Positions 26,724 through 40,300 of a stretch of 64,000 nucleotides of DNA are shown here, piece by piece. Source of the stretch: Meghimatium bilineatum (Eukaryota; Mollusca; Gastropoda; Stylommatophora; Philomycidae); NCBI GenBank assembly GCA_034231615.1, contig CM067306.1:44646094-44710093 (forward strand). The letters are read 5' to 3'. The notes under the pieces were generated by a model. It was not told where the DNA came from, ran no database searches, and saw only the letters and a list, made by a program, of their open reading frames with translations. Numbering within the stretch: position 1 is the first letter of the stretch; each line of letters opens with the position of its first letter. The translations under genes were made by a program, and so were the position numbers.

Positions 26724-29461
26724 GCATACTGGCCTATTGCACATGATTTCGTTGTACTGCAGCTTAATACGTCAGAACACTGGCGTATTACACAAGAATT
26801 GGGTGTATTGCAGTTTAGTACCCCAAAACTCGTTGTATTCTGGGATATTACTCACAAATTCATTGTACAGAAGCTTACTACACTAGAATTGAGTGTATTC
26901 TAGCCTATTACACATGATTTCGTTGTAGTGCAGCTTAATACTTCAGAACTCTGGCGTATTACACATAAATTAGGTGTATTGCAATTTCGTACGCTAAAAG
27001 TCGTTGTATTCTGGCATATTACTCACACATTTATTTTAATGAAGCTTACTACACTATAATTGAGTGTATTCTGGCCCATTACGCATGATTTGGTTGTATT
27101 GCACCTTAATACTGCAGAACACTGGCGTATTAAACATGAATTGGGTGTATTGCAGTTTAGTACGCCAAAACTCGTTGTATTCTGGCATATTACTTACAAA
27201 TTGGGTGTACTGAAGCTTACTACACTAGAATTGAGTGTATTCTGGCCTATTACACAGGATTTCGTTGTAGTGCAGCTTAATACTTCAGAACTCTGGCGTA
27301 TTATACACAAATTTGATGTATTGCAGTTTAGTACATTAAAACTCGTTGTATTCTGGCATATTACTCACAAATTGGGTGTACTGAAGCTTACTACACTAGA
27401 ATTGAGTGTATTCTGGCCTATTACACAGGATTTCGTTGTATTGCAGCTTAATACTTCAGAACACTTGCGTATTAAACACGAATTGGGAGTATTGCAGTTT
27501 AGTACGCCAAAACTCGTTGTATTCTGGCATATTAATCACAAATTCATTGCACTGAAGCTTACTACACTAGAATTGAGTGTATACTGGCCTATTGCACATG
27601 ATTTCGTTGTACTGCAGCTTAATACGTCAGAACACTGGCGTATTACACAAGAATTGGGTGTATTGCAGTTTAGTACCCCAAAACTCGTTGTATTCTGGGA
27701 TATTACTCACAAATTCATTGTACAGAAGCTTACTACACTAGAATTGAGTGTATTCTAGCCTATTACACATGATTTCGTTGTAGTGCAGCTTAATACTTCA
27801 GAACTCTGGCGTATTACACATAAATTAGGTGTATTGCAGTTTCGTACGCTAAAACTCGTTGTATTCTGGCATATTACTCACAAATTTATTTTACTGAAGC
27901 TTACTACACTATAATTGAGTGTATTCTGGCCCATTACACATGATTTGGTTGTATTGCACCTTAATACTGCAGAACACTGTCGTATTAAACATGAATTGGG
28001 TGTATTGCAGTTTAGTACGCCAAAACTCGTTGTATTCTGGCATATTACTCACAAATTGGGTGTACTGAAGCTTACTACACTAGAATTGAGTGTATTCTGG
28101 CCTATTACACAGGATTTCGTTGTATTGCAGCTTAATACTTCAGAACACTTGCGTATTAAACACGAATTGGGAGTATTGCAGTTTAGTACGCCAAAACTCG
28201 TTGTATTCTGGCATATTAATCACAAATTCATTGCACTGAAGCTTACTACACTAGAATTGAGTGTATACTGGCCTATTGCACATGATTTCGTTGTACTGCA
28301 GCTTAATACGTCAGAACACTGGCGTATCACACAAGAATTGGGTGTATTGCAGTTTAGTACCCCAAAACTCGTTGTATTCTGGGATATTACTCACAAATTC
28401 ATTATACAGAAGCTTACTACACTAGAATTGAGTGTATTCTAGCCTATTACACATGATTTCGTTGTAGTGCAGCTTAATACTTCAGAACTCTGGCGTATTA
28501 CACATAAATTAGGTGTATTGCAATTTCGTACGCTAAAAGTCGTTGTATTCTGGCATATTACTCACACATTTATTTTAATGAAGCTTACTACACTATAATT
28601 GAGTGTATTCTGGCCCATTACGCATGATTTGGTTGTATTGCACCTTAATACTGCAGAACACTGGCGTATTAAACATGAATTGGGTGTATTGCAGTTTAGT
28701 ACGCCAAAACTCGTTGTATTCTGGCATATTACTTACAAATTGGGTGTACTGAAGCTTACTACACTAGAATTGAGTGTATTCTGGCCTATTACACAGGATT
28801 TCGTTGTATTGCAGCTTAATACTTCAGAACACTTGCGTATTAAACACGAATTGGGAGTATTGCAGTTTAGTACGCCAAAACTCGTTGTATTCTGGCATAT
28901 TAATCACAAATTCATTGTACTGAAGCTTACTACACTAGAATTGAGTGTATTCTGGCCCCTTACACATGATTTCGTTGTATTGCACCTTAATACTGCAGAA
29001 CACTGGCGTATTAAACAAGAATTGGGAGTATTGCAGTTTAGTACGCCAAAACTCGTTGTATTCTGGCACATTAATCACAAATTCATTTCAATGAAGCTTA
29101 CTACACTAGAATTGAGTGCATACTGGCCTATTGCACATGATTTCGTTGTACTGCAGCTTAATACGTCAGAACACTGGCGTATTACACAAGAATTGGGTGT
29201 ATTGCAGTTTAGTACGCCAAAACCCGTTGTATTCTGGCATTTTACTCACAAATTCATTGTACTGAAGCTTACTACACTAGAATTGAGTGTATTCTGGCCC
29301 CTTACACATGATTTCGTTGTATTGCACCTTAATACTGCAGAACACTGTCGTATTAAACATGAATTGGGTGTATTGCAGTTTAGTACGCCAAAACTCGTTG
29401 TATTCTGGCATATTACTCACAAATTTGGTGTACTGAAGCTTACTACACTAGAATTGAGTGC
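26724..29461 (+). repeat. Satellite segment with partial third copy and alternating markers
   Basis: The first ~450 bp are the partial third copy of the 2,565-bp unit. A recombinant stretch near 27,270-27,380 then joins a 'tttgatgtattg' monomer to a 'cacaaattgggtg' monomer. Alpha or beta marker monomers end at 27,059, 27,914 and 28,598. From 27,918 onwards the sequence is the partner of 34,926-37,026. Everything is 171-bp satellite and no gene was seen. Confidence 0.75.
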
Positions 29462-30572
29462 ATTCTGGCCTATTACACAGGATTTCGTTGTATTGCAGCT
29501 TAATACTTCAGAACACTTGCGTATTAAACACGAATTGGGAGTATTGCAGTTTAGTACGCCAAAACTCGTTGTATTCTGGCATATTAATCACAAATTCATT
29601 GTACTGAAGCTTACTACACTAGAATTGAGTGTATTCTGGCCCCTTACACATGATTTCGTTGTATTGCACCTTAATACTGCAGAACACTGGCGTATTACAC
29701 ACAAATTGGGTGTATTGCAGTTTAGTACGCCAAAACTCGTTGTATTCTGGCATATTACTCACAAATTGGGTGTACTGAAGCTTACTACACTAGAATTGAG
29801 TGTATTCTGCCTATTACACATGATTTCTTTGTATTGCAGCTTAATACGTCAGAACACTGGCGTATCACATACGAATTGGGTGTATTGCAGTTTAGTACGC
29901 CACAACTGGTTGTATTCTGGCACATTACTCACAAATTCATTGTACTGAAGTTTACTACACTAGAATTGAGTGTATTCTGGTCCATTACACATGATTTCGT
30001 TGTATTGCAGCTTAATATTTCAGAACACTGGCGTATTAAACAAGAATTGGGAGTATTGCAGTTTAGTACGCCAAAACTCGTTGTATTCTGGCACATTAAT
30101 CACAAATTCATTGCAATGAAGCTTACTACACTAGAATTGAGTGCATACTGGCCTATTGCACATGATTTCGTTGTACTGCAGCTTAATACGTCAGAACACT
30201 GGCGTATTACACAAGAATTGGGTGTATTGCAGTTTAGTACGCCAAAACCCGTTGTATTGTGGCATATTACTCACAAATTCATTGTACTGAAGCTTACTAC
30301 ACTAGAATTGAGTGTATTCTGGCCCCTTACACATGATTTCGTTGTATTGCACCTTAATACTGCAGAACACTGGCGTATTACACAAGAATTGGGTGTATTG
30401 CAGTTTAGTACCCCAAAACTCGTTGTATTCTGGGATATTACTCACAAATTCATTGTACAGAAGCTTACTACACTAGAATTGAGTGTATTCTAGCCTATTA
30501 CACATGATTTCGTTGTAGTGCAGCTTAATACTTCAGAACTCTGGCGTATTACACATAAATTAGGTGTATTGC
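29462..30572 (+). repeat. Block repeated 1,367 bp downstream, copy 1
   Basis: Matches 30829-31939 at an offset of 1,367 bp, which is eight monomers minus one base. Both copies contain the same 1-bp deletion 'ttctgcctat' (about 29,809 and 31,176), 'gaagtttact', 'cttaatatttcag' and 'cccgttgtattgtgg'. The match starts after 'gtgcattctgg' changes to 'gtgtattctgg' and ends where 'tgcaatttcg' (alpha) changes to 'tgcagtttcg' (beta). Confidence 0.85.
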
Positions 30573-30828
30573 AATTTCGTACGCTAAAAGTCGTTGTATT
30601 CTGGCATATTACTCACACATTTATTTTAATGAAGCTTACTACACTATAATTGAGTGTATTCTGGCCCATTACGCATGATTTGGTTGTATTGCACCTTAAT
30701 ACTGCAGAACACTGGCGTATTAAACATGAATTGGGTGTATTGCAGTTTAGTACGCCAAAACTTGTTGTATTCTGGCATATTACTTACAAATTGGGTGTAC
30801 TGAAGCTTACTACACTAGAATTGAGTGT

Positions 30829-31939
30829 ATTCTGGCCTATTACACAGGATTTCGTTGTATTGCAGCTTAATACTTCAGAACACTTGCGTATTAAACACGA
30901 ATTGGGAGTATTGCAGTTTAGTACGCCAAAACTCGTTGTATTCTGGCATATTAATCACAAATTCATTGTACTGAAGCTTACTACACTAGAATTGAGTGTA
31001 TTCTGGCCCCTTACACATGATTTCGTTGTATTGCACCTTAATACTGCAGAACACTGGCGTATTACACACAAATTGGGTGTATTGCAGTTTAGTACGCCAA
31101 AACTCGTTGTATTCTGGCATATTACTCACAAATTGGGTGTACTGAAGCTTACTACACTAGAATTGAGTGTATTCTGCCTATTACACATGATTTCTTTGTA
31201 TTGCAGCTTAATACGTCAGAACACTGGCGTATCACATACGAATTGGGTGTATTGCAGTTTAGTACGCCACAACTGGTTGTATTCTGGCACATTACTCACA
31301 AATTCATTGTACTGAAGTTTACTACACTAGAATTGAGTGTATTCTGGTCCATTACACATGATTTCGTTGTATTGCAGCTTAATATTTCAGAACACTGGCG
31401 TATTAAACAAGAATTGGGAGTATTGCAGTTTAGTACGCCAAAACTCGTTGTATTCTGGCACATTAATCACAAATTCATTGCAATGAAGCTTACTACACTA
31501 GAATTGAGTGCATACTGGCCTATTGCACATGATTTCGTTGTACTGCAGCTTAATACGTCAGAACACTGGCGTATTACACAAGAATTGGGTGTATTGCAGT
31601 TTAGTACGCCAAAACCCGTTGTATTGTGGCATATTACTCACAAATTCATTGTACTGAAGCTTACTACACTAGAATTGAGTGTATTCTGGCCCCTTACACA
31701 TGATTTCGTTGTATTGCACCTTAATACTGCAGAACACTGGCGTATTACACAAGAATTGGGTGTATTGCAGTTTAGTACCCCAAAACTCGTTGTATTCTGG
31801 GATATTACTCACAAATTCATTGTACAGAAGCTTACTACACTAGAATTGAGTGTATTCTAGCCTATTACACATGATTTCGTTGTAGTGCAGCTTAATACTT
31901 CAGAACTCTGGCGTATTACACATAAATTAGGTGTATTGC
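30829..31939 (+). repeat. Block repeated 1,367 bp upstream, copy 2
   Basis: This is the second copy of 29462-30572. The 256 bp between the copies hold an alpha marker monomer end and its following monomer. Further relatives with the same 1-bp deletion lie near 36,817, 38,697, 53,055 and 54,935. Confidence 0.85.
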
Positions 31940-32129
31940 AGTTTCGTACGCTAAAACTCGTTGTATTCTGGCATATTACTCACAAATTTATTTTACTGAA
32001 GCTTACTACACTATAATTGAGTGTATTCTGGCCCATTACACATCATTTGGTTGTATTGCACCTTAATACTGCAGAACACTGGCGTATTAAACATGAATTG
32101 GGTGTATTGCAGTTTAGTACGACACAACT

Positions 32130-34925
32130 CGTTGTATTCTGGCACATTACTCACAAATTCATTGTACTGAAGCTTACTACACTAGAATTGAGTATTTTCT
32201 GGCCTATTGCACATGATTTCGTTGTACTGCAGCTTAATACGTCAGAACACTGGCGTATTACACACAAATTGGGTGTATTGCAGTTTATTACGCCAAACCT
32301 CGTTGTATTCTGGCATATTACTCACAAATTGGGTGTACTGAAGCTTACTACACTAGAATTGAGTGTATTCTGGCCTATTGCACATGATTCCTTTGTACTG
32401 CAGCTTAATACGTCAGAACACTGGCGTATTACACAAGAATTGGGTGTATTGCAGTTTAGTACGCCAAAACTCGTTGTATTCTGGGATATTACTCACAAAT
32501 TCATTGTACTGAAGCTTACTACACTAGAATTGAGTGTATTCTGGCCTATAACACATGATTTCGTTGTATGGCACCTTAATACTGCAGATCACTGGCGTAT
32601 TAAACACGAATTGGGTGTATTGCAGTTTAGTACGCCAAAACTCGTTGTATTCTGGGATATTACTCACAAATTCATTGTACTGAAGCTTACTACACTAGAA
32701 TTGAGTGTATTCTGGCCTATTACACATGATTTCGGTGTATTGCAGCTTAATACGTCAGAACACTGGTGTATCACATACGAATTGGGTGTATTGCAGTTTT
32801 GTACGCAAAAACTGGTTGTATTCTGGCACATTACTCACAATTTCATTGTACTGAAGCTTACTACACTAGAACTAGTGGATTCTGGTCCATTACACATGAT
32901 TTCGTTGTATTGCAGCTTAATACTTCAGAACACTGGCGTATTAAACACGAATTTGGAGTATTGCAGTTTAGTACGCCAAAACTCGTTGTATTCTGGCATA
33001 TTAATGACAAATTCATTGCACTGAAGCTTACTACACTAGAATTGAGTGTATACTGGCCTATTGCACATGATTTCGTTGTACTGCAGCTTAATACGTCAGA
33101 ACACTGGCGTATTACACAAGAATTGGGTGTATTGCAGTTTAGTACCCCAAAACTCGTTGTATTCTGGGATATTACTCACAAATTCATTGTACAGAAGCTT
33201 ACTACACTAGAATTGAGTGTATTCTAGCCTATTACACATGATTTCGTTGTAGTGCAGCTTAATACTTCAGAACTCTGGCGTATTACACATAAATTAGGTG
33301 TATTGCAATTTCGTACGCTAAAAGTCGTTGTATTCTGGCATATTACTCACACATTTATTTTAATGAAGCTTACTACACTATAATTGAGTGTATTCTGGCC
33401 CATTACGCATGATTTGGTTGTATTGCACCTTAATACTGCAGAACACTGGCGTATTAAACATGAATTGGGTGTATTGCAGTTTAGTACGCCAAAACTTGTT
33501 GTATTCTGGCATATTACTTACAAATTGGGTGTACTGAAGCTTACTACACTAGAATTGAGTGTATTCTGGCCTATTACACAGGATTTCGTTGTATTGCAGC
33601 TTAATACTTCAGAACACTTGCGTATTAAACACGAATTGGGAGTATTGCAGTTTAGTACGCCAAAACTCGTTGTATTCTGGCATATTAATCACAAATTCAT
33701 TGTACTGAAGTTTACTACACTAGAATTGAGTGTATTCTGGCCCCTTACACATGATTTCGTTGTATTGCACCTTAATACTGCAGAACACTGGCGTATTAAA
33801 CAAGAATTGGGAGTATTGCAGTTTAGTACGCCAAAACTCGTTGTATTCTGGCACATTAATCACAAATTCATTTCAATGAAGCTTACTACACTAGAATTGA
33901 GTGCATACTGGCCTATTGCACATGATTTCGTTGTACTGCAGCTTAATACGTCAGAACACTGGCGTATTACACAAGAATTGGGTGTATTGCAGTTTAGTAC
34001 GCCAAAACCCGTTGTATTCTGGCATTTTACTCACAAATTCATTGTACTGAAGCTTACTACACTAGAATTGAGTGTATTCTGGCCCCTTACACATGATTTC
34101 GTTGTATTGCACCTTAATACTGCAGAACACTGGCGTATTACACAAGAATTGGGTGTATTGCAGTTTAGTACCCCAAAACTCGTTGTATTCTGGGATATTA
34201 CTCACAAATTCATTGTACAGAAGCTTACTACACTAGAATTGAGTGTATTCTAGCCTATTACACATGATTTCGTTGTAGTGCAGCTTAATACTTCAGAACT
34301 CTGGCGTATTACACATAAATTAGGTGTATTGCAGTTTCGTACGCTAAAACTCGTTGTATTCTGGCATATTACTCACAAATTTATTTTACTGAAGCTTACT
34401 ACACTATAATTGAGTGTATTCTGGCCCATTACACATGATTTGGTTGTATTGCACCTTAATACTGCAGAACACTGTCGTATTAAACATGAATTGGGTGTAT
34501 TGCAGTTTAGTACGCCAAAACTCGTTGTATTCTGGCATATTACTCACAAATTGGGTGTACTGAAGCTTACTACACTAGAATTGAGTGTATTCTGGCATAT
34601 TACACAGGATTTCGTTGTATTGCAGCTTAATACTTCAGAACACTTGCGTATTAAACACGAAGTGGGAGTATTGCAGTTTAGTACGCCAAAACTCGTTGTA
34701 TTCTGGCATATTAATCACAAATTCATTGCACTGAAGCTTACTACACTAGAATTGAGTGTATACTGGCCTATTGCACATGATTTCGTTGTACTGCAGCTTA
34801 ATACGTCAGAACACTGGCGTATTACACAAGAATTGGGTGTATTGTAGTTTAGTACCCCAAAACTCGTTGTATTCTGGGATATTACTCACAAATTCATTGT
34901 ACAGAAGCTTACTACACTAGAATTG
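32130..34925 (+). repeat. Segment matching 20,676-23,471, offset 11,454 bp
   Basis: Variant order is the same as 11,454 bp upstream, including the 'gaactagtgg' variant (21415, 32869), 'tgacaaa' (21,550 region and 33,004 region), an alpha marker ending at 33,383 and a beta marker ending at 34,409. Differences seen are 'ctggcatattacacagg' near 34,593, 'gaagtggg' near 34,660 and a CAG to TAG change at 34845-34847. It shares the 'tgacaaa' variant with the second, not the first, 20-mer copy, so that copy is the nearer relative. Confidence 0.82.
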
Positions 34926-37026
34926 AGTGTATTCTGGCCCATTACACATGATTTGGTTGTATTGCACCTTAATACTGCAGAACACTGTCGTATTAAACAT
35001 GAATTGGGTGTATTGCAGTTTAGTACGCCAAAACTCGTTGTATTCTGGCATATTACTCACAAATTGGGTGTACTGAAGCTTACTACACTAGAATTGAGTG
35101 TATTCTGGCCTATTACACAGGATTTCGTTGTATTGCAGCTTAATACTTCAGAACACTTGCGTATTAAACACGAATTGGGAGTATTGCAGTTTAGTACGCC
35201 AAAACTCGTTGTATTCTGGCATATTAATCACAAATTCATTGCACTGAAGCTTACTACACTAGAATTGAGTGTATACTGGCCTATTGCACATGATTTCGTT
35301 GTACTGCAGCTTAATACGTCAGAACACTGGCGTATTACACAAGAATTGGGTGTATTGCAGTTTAGTACCCCAAAACTCGTTGTATTCTGGGATATTACTC
35401 ACAAATTCATTATACAGAAGCTTACTACACTAGAATTGAGTGTATTCTAGCCTATTACACATGATTTCGTTGTAGTGCAGCTTAATACTTCAGAACTCTG
35501 GCGTATTACACATAAATTAGGTGTATTGCAATTTCGTACGCTAAAAGTCGTTGTATTCTGGCATATTACTCACACATTTATTTTAATGAAGCTTACTACA
35601 CTATAATTGAGTGTATTCTGGCCCATTACGCATGATTTGGTTGTATTGCACCTTAATACTGCAGAACACTGGCGTATTAAACATGAATTGGGTGTATTGC
35701 AGTTTAGTACGCCAAAACTCGTTGTATTCTGGCATATTACTTACAAATTGGGTGTACTGAAGCTTACTAAACTAGAATTGAGTGTATTCTGGCCTATTAC
35801 ACAGGATTTCGTTGTATTGCAGCTTAATACTTCAGAACACTTGCGTATTAAACACGAATTGGGAGTATTGCAGTTTAGTACGCCAAAACTCGTTGTATTC
35901 TGGCATATTAATCACAAATTCATTGTACTGAAGCTTACTACACTAGAATTGAGTGTATTCTGGCCCCTTACACATGATTTCGTTGTATTGCACCTTAATA
36001 CTGCAGAACACTGGCGTATTAAACAAGAATTGGGAGTATTGCAGTTTAGTACGCCAAAACTCGTTGTATTCTGGCACATTAATCACAAATTCATTTCAAT
36101 GAAGCTTACTACACTAGAATTGAGTGCATACTGGCCTATTGCACATGATTTCGTTGTACTGCAGCTTAATACGTCAGAACACTGGCGTATTACACAAGAA
36201 TTGGGTGTATTGCAGTTTAGTACGCCAAAACCCGTTGTATTCTGGCATTTTACTCACAAATTCATTGTACTGAAGCTTACTACACTAGAATTGAGTGTAT
36301 TCTGGCCCCTTACACATGATTTCGTTGTATTGCACCTTAATACTGCAGAACACTGTCGTATTAAACATGAATTGGGTGTATTGCAGTTTAGTACGCCAAA
36401 ACTCGTTGTATTCTGGCATATTACTCACAAATTGGGTGTACTGAAGCTTACTACACTAGAATTGAGTGCATTCTGGCCTATTACACAGGATTTCGTTGTA
36501 TTGCAGCTTAATACTTCAGAACACTTGCGTATTAAACACGAATTGGGAGTATTGCAGTTTAGTACGCCAAAACTCGTTGTATTCTGGCATATTAATCACA
36601 AATTCATTGTACTGAAGCTTACTACACTAGAATTGAGTGTATTCTGGCCCCTTACACATGATTTCGTTGTATTGCACCTTAATACTGCAGAACACTGGCG
36701 TATTACACACAAATTGGGTGTATTGCAGTTTAGTACGCCAAAACTCGTTGTATTCTGGCATATTACTCACAAATTGGGTGTACTGAAGCTTACTACACTA
36801 GAATTGAGTGTATTCTGCCTATTACACATGATTTCTTTGTATTGCAGCTTAATACGTCAGAACACTGGCGTATCACATACGAATTGGGTGTATTGCAGTT
36901 TAGTACGCCACAACTGGTTGTATTCTGGCACATTACTCACAAATTCATTGTACTGAAGTTTACTACACTAGAATTGAGTGTATTCTGGTCCATTACACAT
37001 GATTTCGTTGTATTGCAGCTTAATAC
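34926..37026 (+). repeat. Segment matching 27,918-30,018, offset 7,008 bp
   Basis: Both segments share 'attatacag' (28,401 region and 35,409 region), a run of marker monomers, 'cactgtcg', 'gtgcattctgg' and the 1-bp deletion 'ttctgcctat' (29,809 and 36,817). The start is an abrupt switch: upstream follows 23.47 kb, downstream follows 27.92 kb. The marker monomer expected at the junction is missing, so 'ctagaattg' stands where 'ctataattg' would be. Differences include 'actaaactag' near 35,768. Confidence 0.82.
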
Positions 37027-38204
37027 TTCAGAACTCTGGCGTATTACACATAAATTAGGTGTATTGCAATTTCGTACGCTAAAAGTCGTTGTATTCTGGC
37101 ATATTACTCACACATTTATTTTAATGAAGCTTACTACACTATAATTGAGTGTATTCTGGCCCATTACGCATGATTTGGTTGTATTGCACCTTAATACTGC
37201 AGAACACTGGCGTATTAAACATGAATTGGGTGTATTGCAGTTTAGTACGCCAAAACTCGTTGTATTCTGGCATATTACTTACAAATTGGGTGTACTGAAG
37301 CTTACTACACTAGAATTGAGTGTATTCTGGCCTATTACACAGGATTTCGTTGTATTGCAGCTTAATACTTCAGAACACTTGCGTATTAAACACGAATTGG
37401 GAGTATTGCAGTTTAGTACGCCAAAACTCGTTGTATTCTGGCATATTAATCACAAATTCATTGTACTGAAGCTTACTACACTAGAATTGAGTGTATTCTG
37501 GCCCCTTACACATGATTTCGTTGTATTGCACCTTAATACTGCAGAACACTGGCGTATTAAACAAGAATTGGGAGTATTGCAGTTTAGTACGCCAAAACTC
37601 GTTGTATTCTGGCACATTAATCACAAATTCATTTCAATGAAGCTTACTACACTAGAATTGAGTGCATACTGGCCTATTGCACATGATTTCGTTGTACTGC
37701 AGCTTAATACGTCAGAACACTGGCGTATTACACAAGAATTGGGTGTATTGCAGTTTAGTACGCCAAAACCCGTTGTATTCTGGCATTTTACTCACAAATT
37801 CATTGTACTGAAGCTTACTACACTAGAATTGAGTGTATTCTGGCCCCTTACACATGATTTCGTTGTATTGCACCTTAATACTGCAGAACACTGGCGTATT
37901 AAACAAGAATTGGGAGTATTGCAGTTTAGTACGCCAAAACTCGTTGTATTCTGGCACATTAATCACAAATTCATTTCAATGAAGCTTACTACACTAGAAT
38001 TGAGTGCATACTGGCCTATTGCACATGATTTCGTTGTACTGCAGCTTAATACGTCAGAACACTGGCGTATTACACAAGAATTGGGTGTATTGCAGTTTAG
38101 TACGCCAAAACCCGTTGTATTCTGGCATTTTACTCACAAATTCATTGTACTGAAGCTTACTACACTAGAATTGAGTGTATTCTGGCCCCTTACACATGAT
38201 TTCG
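37027..38204 (+). repeat. Compound segment with a 342-bp (two-monomer) internal duplication
   Basis: Within about 37,458-38,231 a pair of monomers is repeated at an offset of 342 bp. It carries 'aaacaagaattggg', 'atttcaatgaagc', 'gtgcatactgg' and 'ggcattttac'. 35,607 onwards also matches 37,145 onwards at an offset of 1,538 bp, and 35,918-37,026 matches 37,798-38,906 at 1,880 bp. Two duplications therefore overlap and the extra dimer sits between them. The marker monomer ending at 37,144 lacks both TAG variants of its class and looks like a hybrid. Confidence 0.75.
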
Positions 38205-40300
38205 TTGTATTGCACCTTAATACTGCAGAACACTGTCGTATTAAACATGAATTGGGTGTATTGCAGTTTAGTACGCCAAAACTCGTTGTATTCTGGCATA
38301 TTACTCACAAATTGGGTGTACTGAAGCTTACTACACTAGAATTGAGTGCATTCTGGCCTATTACACAGGATTTCGTTGTATTGCAGCTTAATACTTCAGA
38401 ACACTTGCGTATTAAACACGAATTGGGAGTATTGCAGTTTAGTACGCCAAAACTCGTTGTATTCTGGCATATTAATCACAAATTCATTGTACTGAAGCTT
38501 ACTACACTAGAATTGAGTGTATTCTGGCCCCTTACACATGATTTCGTTGTATTGCACCTTAATACTGCAGAACACTGGCGTATTACACACAAATTGGGTG
38601 TATTGCAGTTTAGTACGCCAAAACTCGTTGTATTCTGGCATATTACTCACAAATTGGGTGTACTGAAGCTTACTACACTAGAATTGAGTGTATTCTGCCT
38701 ATTACACATGATTTCTTTGTATTGCAGCTTAATACGTCAGAACACTGGCGTATCACATACGAATTGGGTGTATTGCAGTTTAGTACGCCACAACTGGTTG
38801 TATTCTGGCACATTACTCACAAATTCATTGTACTGAAGTTTACTACACTAGAATTGAGTGTATTCTGGTCCATTACACATGATTTCGTTGTATTGCAGCT
38901 TAATATTTCAGAACACTGGCGTATTAAACAAGAATTGGGAGTATTGCAGTTTAGTACGCCAAAACTCGTTGTATTCTGGCACATTAATCACAAATTCATT
39001 GCAATGAAGCTTACTACACTAGAATTGAGTGCATACTGGCCTATTGCACATGATTTCGTTGTACTGCAGCTTAATACGTCAGAACACTGGCGTATTACAC
39101 AAGAATTGGGTGTATTGCAGTTTAGTACGCCAAAACCCGTTGTATTGTGGCATATTACTCACAAATTCATTGTACTGAAGCTTACTACACTAGAATTGAG
39201 TGTATTCTGGCCCCTTACACATGATTTCGTTGTATTGCACCTTAATACTGCAGAACACTGGCGTATTACACAAGAATTGGGTGTATTGCAGTTTAGTACC
39301 CCAAAACTCGTTGTATTCTGGGATATTACTCACAAATTCATTGTACAGAAGCTTACTACACTAGAATTGAGTGTATTCTAGCCTATTACACATGATTTCG
39401 TTGTAGTGCAGCTTAATACTTCAGAACTCTGGCGTATTACACATAAATTAGGTGTATTGCAGTTTCGTACGCTAAAACTCGTTGTATTCTGGCATATTAC
39501 TCACAAATTTATTTTACTGAAGCTTACTACACTATAATTGAGTGTATTCTGGCCCATTACACATCATTTGGTTGTATTGCACCTTAATACTGCAGAACAC
39601 TGGCGTATTAAACATGAATTGGGTGTATTGCAGTTTAGTACGACACAACTCGTTGTATTCTGGCATATTACTCACAAATTGGGTGTACTGAAGCTTACTA
39701 CACTAGAATTGAGTGTATTCTGGCCGATTACACATGATTTCTTTGTATTGCAGCTTAATACGTCAGAACACTGGCGTATCACATACGAATTGGGTGTATT
39801 GCAGTTTAGTACGCCACAACTGGTTGTATTCTGGCACATTACTCACAAATTCATTGTACTGAAGCTTACTACACTAGAATTGAGTGTATTCTGGTCCATT
39901 ACACATCATTTCGTTGTATTGCAGCTTAATACTTCAGAACACTGGCGTATTAAACAAGAATTGGGAGTATTGCAGTTTAGTACGCCAAAAATCGTTGTAT
40001 TCTGGCACATTAATCACAAATTCATTGCAATGAAGCTTACTACACTAGAATTGAGTGCATACTGGCCTATTGCACATGATTTCGTTGTACTGCAGCTTAA
40101 TACGTCGGAACACTGGCGTATTACAAAAGAATTGGGTGTATTGCAGTTTAGTACGCCAAAACCCGTTGTATTCTGGCATATTACTCACACATTCATTGTA
40201 CTGAAGCTTACTACACTAGAATTGAGTGTATTCTGGCCACTTACATATGATTTCGTTGTATTGCACCTTAATACTGCAGAACACTGGCGTATTACACACA
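38205..40300 (+). repeat. Segment matching 54,443-56,538, offset 16,238 bp
   Basis: Shared ordered variants are 'cactgtcg', the 1-bp deletion 'ttctgcctat' (38,697, 54,935), 'cttaatatttcag', a beta marker ending at 39,537 and 55,775, 'acacatcatttgg' just after it, and 'ccaaaaatcg'. The copies differ at scattered bases such as 'acgacacaactcg' here against 'acgccacaactcg' there. Confidence 0.75.
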
